Shown here: positions 14,394-26,406 of the stretch, piece after piece
How the letters are laid out: each line of letters starts with the position of its first letter
Numbering within the stretch: position 1 is the stretch's first letter
Source: Marchantia polymorpha subsp. ruderalis
Lineage: Eukaryota; Streptophyta; Marchantiopsida; Marchantiales; Marchantiaceae
Assembly (NCBI GenBank): GCA_037833965.1
Contig: AP031353.1
Coordinates: 26,104,501-26,168,500 of the forward strand
Direction: 5' to 3'
Length of the DNA stretch: 64,000 nucleotides
The notes under the pieces: model-generated
What the model was told of the DNA's origin: nothing
Database searches by the model: none
What the model saw: the letters and a program-made list of their open reading frames with translations, nothing else
Position numbers and translations under genes: made by a program

Positions 14394-15666
14394 TTACATC
14401 GGATCTGAAGCTCCAGTTGCAGCTCCAATACCTCCAGAAATATTATCTTGAGTGCAGATTTCCATATTGGCTTGCTCGGCCTCATCTGGTTGATATCTTA
14501 CTGAATCTGCGGTTTCCAAATGGTGATCGTTTTGGTCGGAGTGCAGATTACCTTGTCCTGAATCATCATCTTCTCCTCTATCTTCATCTGCGATTTCGTC
14601 AAAATCATCTGCTTTTGGTCTCGATCTGCTGACTTTTTTCTTCTTTCGCTGGTATTTGTAGGATCCTTTCCTCTTTTTGCGTCTTGATTTGCAACTCTCC
14701 TCAAAGTCTTCCAAATGATCACCACAATGAGCAATATTCTCGTAAGGCTCCCATGTGTTTTCCCTCTCGGGGTATCCGAGCCATTTGACTAAATATTCGA
14801 CTCTTCCCCTGTGTTGTCGTTTTTCCCGTATGGCTTCCAGCATATAAATTCCAGCTGCTAGAGGCTCCATCAGGTTCACCCCGGCATCTCCTGGAGCATT
14901 ATCTGGAATCCTACTCACTTCGTTTTCACCTTCCCAATCCATGCCATCAGCATCAGTCTCATCTGGTACCAAAGTAGTTCTTTGAACCCGACGACCTCTT
15001 CGAGTCCCACTAGACGGAGGCAAATGAACATCCTCCTCTTTAGAAGCAATATCGAGGTCTGTATAGCCTTCATCGTCGCAGTCCATATCGGTCTCTTGAT
15101 CAGCAACACCAACTGCGCGTTCTGCTAAGTCCTCTAAAGATCTTCCAGATGCATTCGCACATAGATCTTTCCCTTGAGTGTAAGCACCAGCCCTTTCTGG
15201 GCTCGTCCGCTGTTCGTTCGTATTGTCTTCACCCTGCGCTCCAGCTGGTTCAATCGAAGGATAATCGACTTCCTCTTTCACTATACTTGTCAGGCCATTC
15301 TCATACTTATTTCCATCAGAACCTCCGCTCAACTTGCCATTGGTTTCATATTCATGAGCCTGCTGTATACGACTTTGTTTCCGGTGTTTTTTACCGGCGT
15401 TGATAAAATCGTTCGACCATTTTGTACGACCAAGAAGGGGATCTGAAGGATTATGAAGGATACCCTAAACTCTCTCTGCAGTCAAAGGTCCCTTGCTATG
15501 AATGTTGGATTCTTCTGGCATGGAAGAGCTCCTGGCTTGTCTAGTGTAATATTGTTTCGTGCAATCCTTCCGCTGAATTCTATTTTCTGTATCCGAATCA
15601 TTGTCTATGCGATGTTTCCTACTTCTCGCTTGGGCCTTCAAATTTTTCTCCCATTTTCTCTCTAGG
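14394..15666 (-). CDS. LHP1-like chromodomain protein, interrupted by an in-frame TAG
   Basis: One minus-strand frame is open from a good acceptor (cactttcag, exon start 15666) to a TGA at 14394, except for a single TAG at 15465-15467. An acidic and serine-rich stretch precedes a chromodomain at about 14730-14860. Its core reads [20 protein letters not shown], then [15 protein letters not shown]. The aromatic cage residues known from HP1/LHP1 are all present (Y before MLEAI, W of VKW, Y of GYP). A strongly basic KKRK/KKKK tail follows, as in plant LHP1, which binds H3K27me3 with Polycomb. No chromoshadow domain follows; a possible donor (GGAG|GTATTG) lies near the 3' end, but no downstream exon was found. 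The TAG could be removed by a 108-base intron (15470-15363, GTTTAG to ATACAG), which keeps frame. Otherwise this is a truncated or recently disabled copy. A further protein-like frame at about 15750-15895 may be an upstream exon. Confidence 0.6.
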
Positions 15667-15900
15667 CTGAAAGTGATCTGTCAGCAGGTGCCATTTGAAA
15701 TGATCCTGATTTAGTTATGGTTTATTTTAAAGTCATGCGTTCACTAGAGTCCTCTCATCTGCAACAACATTCAGCTCGCAAGCTCTTGCTCTCCCTTCCT
15801 GGATTGGCATGGACCAGATCCCAATCCACGCTGAAAGTTGGAACAGATTCCGACAACAACACTCGTCGCTCCTTCGCTCCTCCCACCCTTTGTGCATGAA

Positions 15901-17373
15901 GAGCAGGTGAAACTTGCTAGGGTTCTACTCTCTACTCAAACTAGCATCAAACCCGCTGTCCAATTTTGTTTCAACATTGAATCATGTCTTTGCATGTTTT
16001 CAGTTGAATAGGCAAAGTCGGCCGGCTAGATTAAAAAAAGAAGACGGATGAATTTAACACTACAACGACTGAAGGAAACGGGGAACATGGAGTAGGACCC
16101 ACCTGTATCACCGGTTTTCGTGGAATTTCGCCCGAAAATCCAAAAGATCTACAGCAGTTAAATTTACTTTCGGTCAAATTGAATGAGCATGATGATGCTT
16201 CTAATTATCATTATTTAATATGAATAAATGAAAAAAATGAAACTCATGACAATATCGAACAATCTAAATTTTTATCAATTTATCTTATGTTATTATATTG
16301 AAAAGCACAAAGCCATTTCATACTAAAATCGCAAGCTTGATATGAAACATGGCATACAATATGGAACTGGTAGTGAGGTACAAAATACTTCAATGTTAAA
16401 TCAGCAACAAGTAATGAACAGCTTTGACTCTAACTCTTCAATGACACCAGATGTTTGATTTTAGATTTCAGATTTAGATTTTAAAATTTATATATATCAC
16501 ATTTCCAAAAAAAATTTTACATAAGTTTTCAAAGGCAGAAAAAAATTATGATAAAACAATTCAATTTTTGATTGGTCCATTTTTATATGCATTAAACAAA
16601 ATTGAATTTTTAATCATTTTACAACATTTTAGTGTATGTTATATTATCTTCATTTTCAGAATGAAGATATTGATTTGTCCATAACTTCTGTTAAAATCTA
16701 TATTATTCTACAAAAATACTTGGTTTCTGTTTTTAATTGATGACATGATCTACAAAATACTTGCTATTGAATAAATTTTGATCCAATCTGAATCGCTTTA
16801 GGTATAATCAATGTCAAACTCCATTTCAAAAAAATATATGAAGGTTTTTGGTTTTTTTAAAAAGATTCATATAATTCATGTTCTGTTGAAATAACATCAA
16901 AATAATTGAAATTATCATATTCTATTTTTTTAAAGTACTGATTTTTTTGGAATGCTAATATTACGCTACTACAGGTAAAAAAGTATACGTACAAAAAATT
17001 TGTGATGCATTAGTAAATATGATTTTCTTTTTACTCATATAAATAGTACTTTGTATATCAAATATTAAAAGAACTTATTACTGTTAATTTTTGTAACAAA
17101 TCAGGTATTTGACTGGTAATATGTAATTTTATTATTTGAACTAGAATGATTATATTGGGTTATTAATCTATGTAAAAACATAGAATAATTTATTTCTAGT
17201 AAAAATGTTAAATTATTTTTAATATATTCATATGCTTCGTAATAAACTTGAAGGTGAGAAATTTGTTTTGAAATATTTGAGTAATTTTTATGTCACTCTC
17301 ACATTGATAATTGTCAATGTGTCAAAGTTTTAAATATTGTTTATATGGGTTAATTATTTAGCGTAATCATAAG

Positions 17374-17415
<42 letters not shown>

Positions 17416-20230
17416 GTATTAAATATAGAAATTTTATTAAATTTTATTTTGATAGGTATGATATTTTATAATTTCTTCATCCTTTTTTAAAAAGGTAGTA
17501 TTAGAAGCATTTTCTTCATACATATCTTAAATTAAATAAGATTATTATTATCAAATCATAATAATATTATTATAAATTCATCTTAACCGATCAAGATTTT
17601 TTTAGTATTACATTACATTACATTATATATTACATTACAGTATTACAATACATTGTTATATTTTTGTAATATCTTTAGATAAAAGTATAACAAGGAAATA
17701 TGGAAAAAACTCTAAAAAAATTTTCTTTAGATCTATTAATTATCATCTTAGAGAAGATTTATTGCTTTATTTTTGGAATGAATGGTCCATATATAATCCA
17801 ATCGTAAATTTCTTTTTCGTTTTATCGAGATATGTTCATATGTTCCTCCTTGATTAATTGAATTTTTTATTTACTAATGAATTTGAATATAACGTATGAT
17901 ACATCTAGATTTTATTCCAGACGGGTTTTGTGAAGTCATATTATGGTTTCATTGTAAAATTTAAAAAAATAGCTTCAGATAAAAAATAAAGCCCACATCA
18001 GAATTTTCATGAGGACATTTTGAGGAATATTGTTAAGTCCTATATTCAATCATTTCACATAAAAAACACCTGTTTGTGAGAAGTCGAGTCCAATTAATCA
18101 ACGTACAAATCATCAAGCAATCATCTAAAACGAAGAGACTTTGTCATTGACTTCACGAAATGCCTTGCAAACTTGATTTTGTATAGTTGTTCCGTGGTAC
18201 ATCTTCTCATGCGGATTGTTTAGGTTTTGTTAAAATTGAAGCATGAATTGAAGAAAACAGAAAGGATTGTGATTTAATTTAAATCACAATCTGTGTTGAG
18301 TAAATCCGGAACATATTGGATTTCATGGTCTATATTTCAACACTGTTGAATTACTGAATCTACGCGGCTATCCTTGGAACAGTCAATTTAATTCTGAAAA
18401 GTGATTGATTGGTTTCAAACTCTTCCACTTTCATCAAGATAGTTTCTCCTTCTCATTTCATCACTTGTATGGTTCTACTGCAGATTACAAACGGAAACCC
18501 CCTCCCCCCTCCCCCTCAAACCCAAAAATATCTCGGATTGTAGAAATGCCCTAGATGTGATTATATTCATCAACATATTGAATTATTTATCTTACTTTCA
18601 GATTGTTTGTAAATTTCGCTAACAGTTGAAAAAACCCTATTCGTACATTTCACATTTCTATTTTATTTTCTATTCATGTGCCGCTCCAGAACCTTATTTC
18701 ATGACCTTATTTATGAAAAGTTTGCAAAATGGACCATATCGTAATATAAGATGCATTAGTTAGCCTATATTATGAGATGGTAGAATCTCCAATCTTCTTC
18801 ACCAATTTTCACTCGCATTGCAAATTCTGACTCAAAGTAATTGATACGTGATGAATTTTTGTTTATTACTAAGTACATTACATATAAAAATTAAAATACA
18901 TATAATTTGGAAAAGAAAGAAAAGAACATAAAACACATTACTACACGTGCCACCTACATGCAAAATTCAAAAAATCTAGGACCTAAAACAATTTTGTGCT
19001 TAACAGTTCCACCTCTCACAACGTGGAGATCAATGAGTTAATTAGTACTTATTTCGTTTTCTAGATGCTATATCCCAAATTTTTTTAAAAAATATTCGAA
19101 CGGAAAGTGGAGTAAATCCGGCCCGGGGTTGAGTACCAAGCCTACATGGCTCTAAATTGTGAAGGGTATGACACACTCAAACCGTGATAAGGGCCCTTCG
19201 AAGTCTCTTGAAAATGTTGCCAGCTTTAGGACAAACAAACCAATGGGGTGGGTGTTCGGCACCCGAAAGGATTTGAATCATTTTAGATATCTTCCTCTGA
19301 CTGATTCTTCTTTTCATGAGTAAATACCATGATCATCTTACCTTCGTACACTCTCTCAAGGAATCCGCTCCAAGCAAGCCGTTGGCACCCAATCCATGGG
19401 AAGGTATTCCGGTTGTGATTCGTTAGTTTAAGTATTTTATTTGATCCGCCTGGGATTCCAGAATGGAAAGGCCATGAGGATTATTCCCATGTCCATTATA
19501 TTTTCTTCTCTTCTGTATTATAGTGAGAACACGTTTTGCACCTAAATCGAATCAAGCAAAGTATGTGGCACTTTTGACGCTCAGAGAGCAAAATTCTCCT
19601 TCCTAAATTTGGAGAAGAAGTCTGGTCATGCCATTTCTAACCAACAACTACAGGACCACGAAGAAGGTAAAATAGAAGACACGATTTGTTCGAACACAAT
19701 GTATGTGAGAACTGTGACAGCTTAAGTACAAGACTATGAGAAGAATTTCTTTTGCTCTAGGACACTCACTGGTCACAAGGTACTGGTCTCTTGACTTAAG
19801 TCTCCAACGTGGAACAGGATTCAGGATTCTTCGTAGCATGAATCAAAGTCGGTGAGGAGAGCGACCCACGAGCAAGATGAGGTCTAAATGGTATTTAAGC
19901 TATGACGTACCACTCTAAGCTGGAGAATTTTATCCCCATATCATATGATGAGCTCGATTCCAAGGAAAACCCATGCTGCACACAGTGGTGAATAAAATCA
20001 ATGTCATTTTAATACTTTCTTTTTTCTTTGTTAAACTTTTGGTCGCCTGCTGTACAACAAGCAAGGAAGACCGACTGACTTCTGAGGCACTAGATTTCTC
20101 CTGAACATCATCACGTCTCGGTCGTAAAAGTAGTAGCATGACAAGGACACTTCTCATGTCCTGCAAAGCGTTGCGATCGTGCAATCCCGCATAGTACGTC
20201 CAGCAAGGGAGGTCGAGGTGATTTTGTACG
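15901..20230. other. A+T-rich non-coding block
   Basis: From 16.1 to 19.1 kb the sequence is very A+T-rich, with short homopolymers and no usable frame. It contains the TA microsatellite at 17376-17412, a TTACA-type repeat around 17606-17655, and a 12-bp inverted repeat at 18265-18291 (loop ATT). It resembles decayed transposon sequence, but no family could be named. Confidence 0.5.
17376..17412. repeat. (TA)n microsatellite
   Basis: A 37-base uninterrupted alternating A/T run inside an A+T-rich block. Confidence 0.9.
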
Positions 20231-20444
20231 CGCAGACAGTGACCATCAGGAAAGCAGAGCGGTTTTTTCTACTCGCTTTTCGGAGTGGAAAATTAATTCT
20301 GTTTCTCCTTTTGTTTTGTGGGCTCCTTTCCCACTTAGAAACAGGGTTCTTGCGGCTGTCCTCCCCTCTTCTGCTCTCTCTTCTTCTGTTTTGCTTCGAA
20401 TCTTCTCGCTGGACTTATTTCCTCTGCACTCCTTGATCACTGAG

Positions 20445-20633
20445 ATGTCGTATGACTCAAGCTTAGAGGGCAGTGACCAAGAAACGTCAACGATGGACGA
20501 GCATGTGTTTTGCATTCCTTATAATCATTCCGATCAGGATAGTCACATTTACGTTAGCTTTTGTTTCGACGATTGCAAGGATTCGTTAGCTCTCAGAAAG
20601 CTCTGGACATTAGATCGTCCATGTTTCGGATGA
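20445..20633 (+). CDS. Hypothetical short ORF, 62 codons
   Basis: An ATG at 20445 follows about 170 bases of pyrimidine-rich sequence resembling the leaders of other genes here. The product begins MSYDSSLEGSDQETSTMDEH, is acidic and Ser-rich at its start, and ends in ALRKLWTLDRPCFG. I recognise no domain. It could be a small gene, a first exon or chance. Confidence 0.25.
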   Translation: MSYDSSLEGSDQETSTMDEHVFCIPYNHSDQDSHIYVSFCFDDCKDSLALRKLWTLDRPCFG

Positions 20634-20640
20634 TGGAACT

Positions 20641-23600
20641 GACGTACTTGCCCTGTCGAAATTTCCCGACAGAATCTAGAAATGACAGAACACAAACCCA
20701 ATAAATATTTCGATTTTTGATGCAGCGTTCAAAGTTTACCAGCCAGCACAAGGACACACCGGCTATCTAACTTCTGATTGGAGAGTGGACTGGCCGATGA
20801 TCGTATGCTTTGTCCAGAAAAAATCTTCTTAGTGATTGATTACTAGCTAGCCAGCTCCAGAGAGTGTATCACCAGGATGACCTGCTGCTGTCTACAAGGA
20901 GCACAACAGACAAATGTCCAGCAGCAAAATACATCAATACAGCTTAGTTCGGTTCATTGGAAATAGTCTAGAAAATCCTTCACTTGAAAGAGCCCACGAC
21001 TTCCAATTATGCCGAAGTCATTTGTTCCACAGTTTTTCGGAGAAACCTTGATACTTGGGTCTGCAGAAGTCGATGTTGATTTCCTACATCAAGTAAGGGT
21101 TTCCAATCCTAGTTGAATCAAGTGCCACGAAGTGACAAACTACTTCGGGGCATTCAACAACAAATTCTCTAAAGAAGCTCACCATCTTGTAGGTATTTCT
21201 ACAATTTTATTCTAACGCAGTGCCAAGTACCATAAACAATTCCAGGTTCTGCTCGCTCATGACCTTGAGATCTGTACGAGCATGATGCATTTAACAAGAT
21301 CAGTCATTTAGCATCAATGGATGACAGTAGTAACAAAGGAAAATTAAAACTACAATCTAGAAGCTACACCATCTAAGCTGCAATCTACAATCCACACCAT
21401 CTTTTAGAAGTACAGTCCCGAAGATGTAATGCAATTGTCGTAGGCACTCACGGCCATACACTCAAAATTACTTCACCTGTCATACTAAAAACGTACTAAT
21501 GTAATAAGTGGAGATGGCTATGCTTCATTCTCTATATGAAGTTGATTCGCATCGAAATATTGTCTACTACTTTTATTCCAGCTTCTATGATGGTCTGACA
21601 GGGAATCTGAAGGTGTATTGCGTCTAAGTCTTGGGCGAACAAAATTGCGGAAATCAAAATTATTTCAGGATCACTTTCACAAATTTCCAGTATGAGGGCC
21701 TGGAGGCGGAGGAATTGTCCCGGTCAGAGCAGATACTCTTCGTAGAAGAGCATCAAATTCTGCATCTTTTAATTTTATGCTATTTGCAGATAATAACCGT
21801 AGTTCATCAACTTAACTATCCAATTCATTCCTTCTACCCTCTTATGCTCTTCAGAAGACTTCTCTATAGAATAGGCTCTAATATGCCTGTGAAAATAGAG
21901 ATATACAAAAACAGATATTTGGCACTTCCACTTCCCTGATAAAATCTCACAGAATTGTACAGGAAGGAATGAGTGCGATATATTCAGTGACAGAAACAAA
22001 TGAATTCATAGAATCTTGGTTGCTCGTCACCTTGCATAAGTATTTTCATTCATTGCAATTTAATGGTTCCATAACGTTGGTGACTCAGGTAATAGTCATC
22101 TTTGAGGGACTCGGTTGATTGTAATGTAGCCCGCATATTTAGCTCAAAAGGTTGAATGTCATTATGCATATCGTTGGAGTTGCCTGCACTATAAACTACA
22201 GGAGCCATAATCAATACAACTGTCACAATTGTATTGTGGCAGGTATTGGTTCCTTAAAATCTTGAGAGCAATCTAGATGAATCGTTTCTGATTTCAACAG
22301 AAGGTTACTAATCTTTGCAAAGTATCCAGTTTGCAAATCAGTCTGGAACTGCATATTGAAACAATTGAAACCTCCAGCCATATACAATAGTAGTTTTCTG
22401 ACTTGTCTATCGTTGGTAATATTCGTGGAAGAAAATACAGCACAGTTTTTGAACATCTCACTTGCTCTTGGTCATCCTACCAACAGAACTATACACAAAG
22501 GAAAACACTTTGTGTGATATTTAATTCCAAGACACAGAATCGTAGACATTCTTTTGGCTTCTGGACATTTGTGGACATATTGTAGCAGTACAAGTCATCA
22601 GGAATATCCCTTCATATTCACATGGAAATATGTCAATTCATCAACCATATGCACGAAGCTCAGTTTCAGGATAGATAAAGATTAGTCAACTGCAACAGAG
22701 TCATGCATTTATCCATAGACAGCATGTAGCTGAGAGACAATCATGTGAACGAGGACATCTTAAACGAGCAGGTTATCTCTGACAAAAAGCTCAAGGTGAA
22801 TATACGCGCACAACTTCACAGAATGTTGTACACGATGCGGGTGTGTACAACTTCCTGCATCTATTTCATCGATTTAGAAGAGGCCTGTTCGCTAACAAAT
22901 TCAGCCCTGATATAAATTTCTTACTGTTCTTTGTTCAAGCCCTCGTGGCACTCTATAAAACCATACTGCACTTACGAGAATGACACAGCATGTAACTATC
23001 TCGTATAAAAACTATAGCTAGAATAAATACCGAAGAGAATGAGAATGCTGAAGACGTTTGGGGTGTCCTTGCTGCTGTGGACTGGTATAATTCAGGGCTA
23101 GCCTCACCGCCAATGTGTGGAAGAGTCATCATAATTTTCTATTTAATGAAAAACTCATAATTGATTGAAAAGAAAGAGATGTGGGATAACATCTGCTATC
23201 TCACACAAACATTGTGTGACAGAGCAGAGATAATATCAATCTGCAAAAACCCGATACTCACGAGTAGCTTCTTACAATCTAAACTTCGTACGCGGTAGAC
23301 GCACGTTTTTATTGTGTTCAAAAGGGATGAGTTCAGTCAAGACGTCAAGGTTAGACTACTAAGGCGGAGACATGAATCTTGAAGATAAATCTGTTCTTTC
23401 ATCATTTGGTCGTTCTGCAATTGATGTTTGGCGAGATGGAATAACACAAAGTTGGAAACCGGACCTGATTCACGGCAGGCTATTGGTCTGCCTTTTAACA
23501 TTTATATGCCCCCTACCCACCCACGAAGGGATTGTTGGAGATGATTTCTGCAAACCCACTAGGCAATGGGCATCATTGCCAAAGTCATCATGATCAAATG

Positions 23601-24570
23601 GAGTATCTGAAAAAGTGAAGCACAATGTGATGAATCATCGTCCTGCACAATGATTCAATCGAATTTTGGAAGTCTGGTACGGTTATCAAGTTTCCAGATT
23701 CTGGATAAATCATATTTCCAGAACAGAGACTGCAACTTGAATCGGCTGCAATGTCTTCCGGTACTCATCCAATGTTTCGGCAAAGATGCAAACTGATGAT
23801 TTCTAAGCTCTTCACTCAAAGAGTAGATAAAAGCATCTGCGCATTCAGATTTGGTCTCATACCTTGGATACAGATCAGTCGCAACAGTCTCCAAATGTAT
23901 CTAACAATTCATCTGTTTCGAAAACATGAAAGAATAGAATACATGAATCAGATGCGTCCAATTTAAAACCCCAGAATGTCAGCCTACTCCAACTGTGTCA
24001 GAACTGCTTGTTTCATAGAGTTTGTCTGCTATCTTTTCAGCTTCTTGATCAATGAGTTTGTGGAGGGATCATTCCAAGCAAATTTGCGAAGATAGTCCGA
24101 TGGATGGCTTGTTGATAAAATTCCACTGTTTCCAAAAGCGACGGAGAGCTGGCTCAAAACTGAAAATACTAGCCTTTCTCGAAGATTTTTGTGAAGTCCC
24201 AGAGAGCTCTGTTTTGTTTTCTGTGAAGCCAACAACCAACCGTACAGTCTGGAATGAAATCTCTGCATCGCTGTGATGAACAATTCCAGGTGCTTTGGAT
24301 AAATTATGCTTCAGAGTTGTTGTTTTTCTGCTGGTGGGTTAGTCGGAGCCAGCCTACGATCCTGGACCGAGGTAAAACAAGGGCCTCCTTGCCTTGTGTT
24401 CTCTGTCTCTGTCTCGAACGCTGCAGAGTTGCATGTACAGTACTCCGTATATTTCATGTAATTCTAATCATCAGGATCTGAACAATCTGAAGATTCTCGC
24501 AGTCTGGCTAGAGCTTCAAGCCGAAAACAGTACGATCTGTATTCTGGAGGTACAAAGGTTGCCCAGTATG
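20641..24570. other. No supportable gene
   Basis: Several short minus-strand frames between 22.2 and 24.3 kb have plausible amino acid composition, but no recognisable motif and no convincing splice connection between them. Decayed coding sequence is possible. Confidence 0.4.
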
Positions 24571-24619
24571 ACATGCTTGATTGACTGGACGCCTTGAGCG
24601 CCCAGTCAATCAAGCATGT
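24571..24619. repeat. Perfect 18-bp hairpin, 13-nt loop
   Basis: The arm 24571-24588 is the exact reverse complement of 24602-24619. The stem sequence is unrelated to the other hairpins in the window. Confidence 0.9.
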
Positions 24620-25824
24620 TGTTAAGAAAACGTTGTTGCACCTTTTTTGATCCGTATATGCACCCAACAAGAGGACATGCCAGCTTTAGAACACTGGCTT
24701 GAGCCGAACGTCTACAAAGTGTCAGACCATTTCGGACGAATTAGTTACACCCAGAGATTCGGTCCGATTTCGTCCTTTGCCTCAACCGGATTCGAATACT
24801 CACAATTTGGGGAACACAGAGAAAGAAACTTAGATCTACTCCACTTGGTTGCACATGTTCCTGACTTCTCGTCATCGAGCTCCAAGCCTGTGTTTGCAAT
24901 GCGCGCAGCACCAGCCACCTTCCCATTTGCTGGTTTGAGAAACGATTTACATATAAGCTCGGTGTTTATTTTATGAGCAACGAGAGGTGAAGCAAATTAT
25001 TCCACGTGCTTGACAGTAGGACCAGGGATCGAGATCTGCGGCTGTCTACTGTTCACCAGGGAGAATGTTTGTCTAAAACAATTAAATTTTAAAATTTTGA
25101 GGCAATATCATCGTTGATCGGACCCAGCCCTCAGGTCGTGCAGACTAATAGTACATTCGTTCCCTATTCATGAATGGAACCGGCTTTCCTTCATGGGCCT
25201 TGCTCAGGAGAGATTCTCTGCAAGCTGCTAAGAGAGAAAGATGGAATGGTAGGTGGCTGTATGGACACCACTAAATCAGGATGCCCAAACGCCCAGTTAT
25301 GGAATTTGTTCTACGTCATGGTCATGTTTGGAACGAGAGGATACCGATCTGTCATGATTTTAGGATTACAAGTCATCCTCATACTTGGAGGTGTCGGATC
25401 CAGTCCAGGTTCAGAATCCAGTGACCACCTCTGTGCATGCTACAACGTTTCCAGAGCTTCATCGGGAGCTGAGTGATACTTGTGCTTCGTACCCCAGTGC
25501 TACTGTACAACTGAAATTCAGAATGTGGAAGAATGTTATTGTGACACCCATCGATCCATGTTATGGTTTATCAAAAAGTGAGATTTTCTCCACTCTAGAT
25601 CGACGACGACACGGACTATGTACCAGAGGTTCCTTGTTTCCCGCTGCCTGCATCCTCAAAAACTGGTATGGGCATGGGATCAAAGGCGACGAAGTGGACG
25701 CCGACACGCACAGCAATCCAGTGAGTTCGTCTTCATTACATGCATTTTCTTATCTGGGTTCCGGAGCAAGTCTGTCCGGAAGACATGACTAAGTCCATGT
25801 TCCTTCGCATGCATTACTTCGCCA

Positions 25825-26049
25825 TCACAGGAGTTGCCAGGCATGAGCTCTCATGACGTCACATGCGAACGCGTTCGGAGAAGAGAAGGACCCCCCTTTC
25901 TGAGCGACTTGTTCATCGAGTGTTTCGTAATATTGCTCTCGTCTCTCTGGAATCTCCACATTCTGCTCCACAGCAATGGCTGCTGCACCCAAGAGGTCTC
26001 CAACAGTGCTGATGCGTTGCACCTGCTTCTTACAGTAACCTAAAGCCAT
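25825..26049 (-). CDS. Possible coding exon of unknown protein
   Basis: A minus-strand open frame contains a protein-like stretch starting VQRISTVGDLLGAAAIAVEQ and continuing with a charged segment rich in Glu and Gln. A plausible acceptor (tgtaagaagcag) lies just before the Val codon, suggesting an internal exon. I do not recognise the family and found no partner exon with certainty. A second minus-strand frame at 26303-26578 has similar character and could belong to the same gene or pseudogene. Confidence 0.25.
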   Translation of the reverse strand: MALGYCKKQVQRISTVGDLLGAAAIAVEQNVEIPERREQYYETLDEQVAQKGGSFSSPNAFACDVMRAHAWQLL

Positions 26050-26373
26050 GATGTTCGATCAGTTGTAACCAATGGACATCGCTGTGTATTGTGTTGGCTA
26101 ATTGTGGAATCCTGTTTTTTAGATCACGATTTGGAGATTGGAGGTGCGACAAATTATTCCAGGCGTACAGTAAAGATGAGGTGGTTTGGCACAGTGGCCG
26201 TTATTGGTATCCAAGATACTTTAGGACAAGTGTCCTGTTTCCATTCCTTCCTCGAAAAGTGAGCTCTACTAGTGCCAACCTAATGTTCAGGAAAATGGAG
26301 CTTTAATGGCAAGGATTTTGGGATGGTTCTTTAGAAGTGGAAAGGATGTGGAGTATTTCCAGTGCCTCGTGTT

Positions 26374-26406
26374 CGTGGATCATTGATGTCGCATCAATGA
26401 TCCACG
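26374..26406. repeat. Perfect 15-bp hairpin, 3-nt loop
   Basis: The arm 26374-26388 is the exact reverse complement of 26392-26406. A further partial copy of the stem word (catcaatgat) follows immediately at 26408-26417. Confidence 0.9.
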
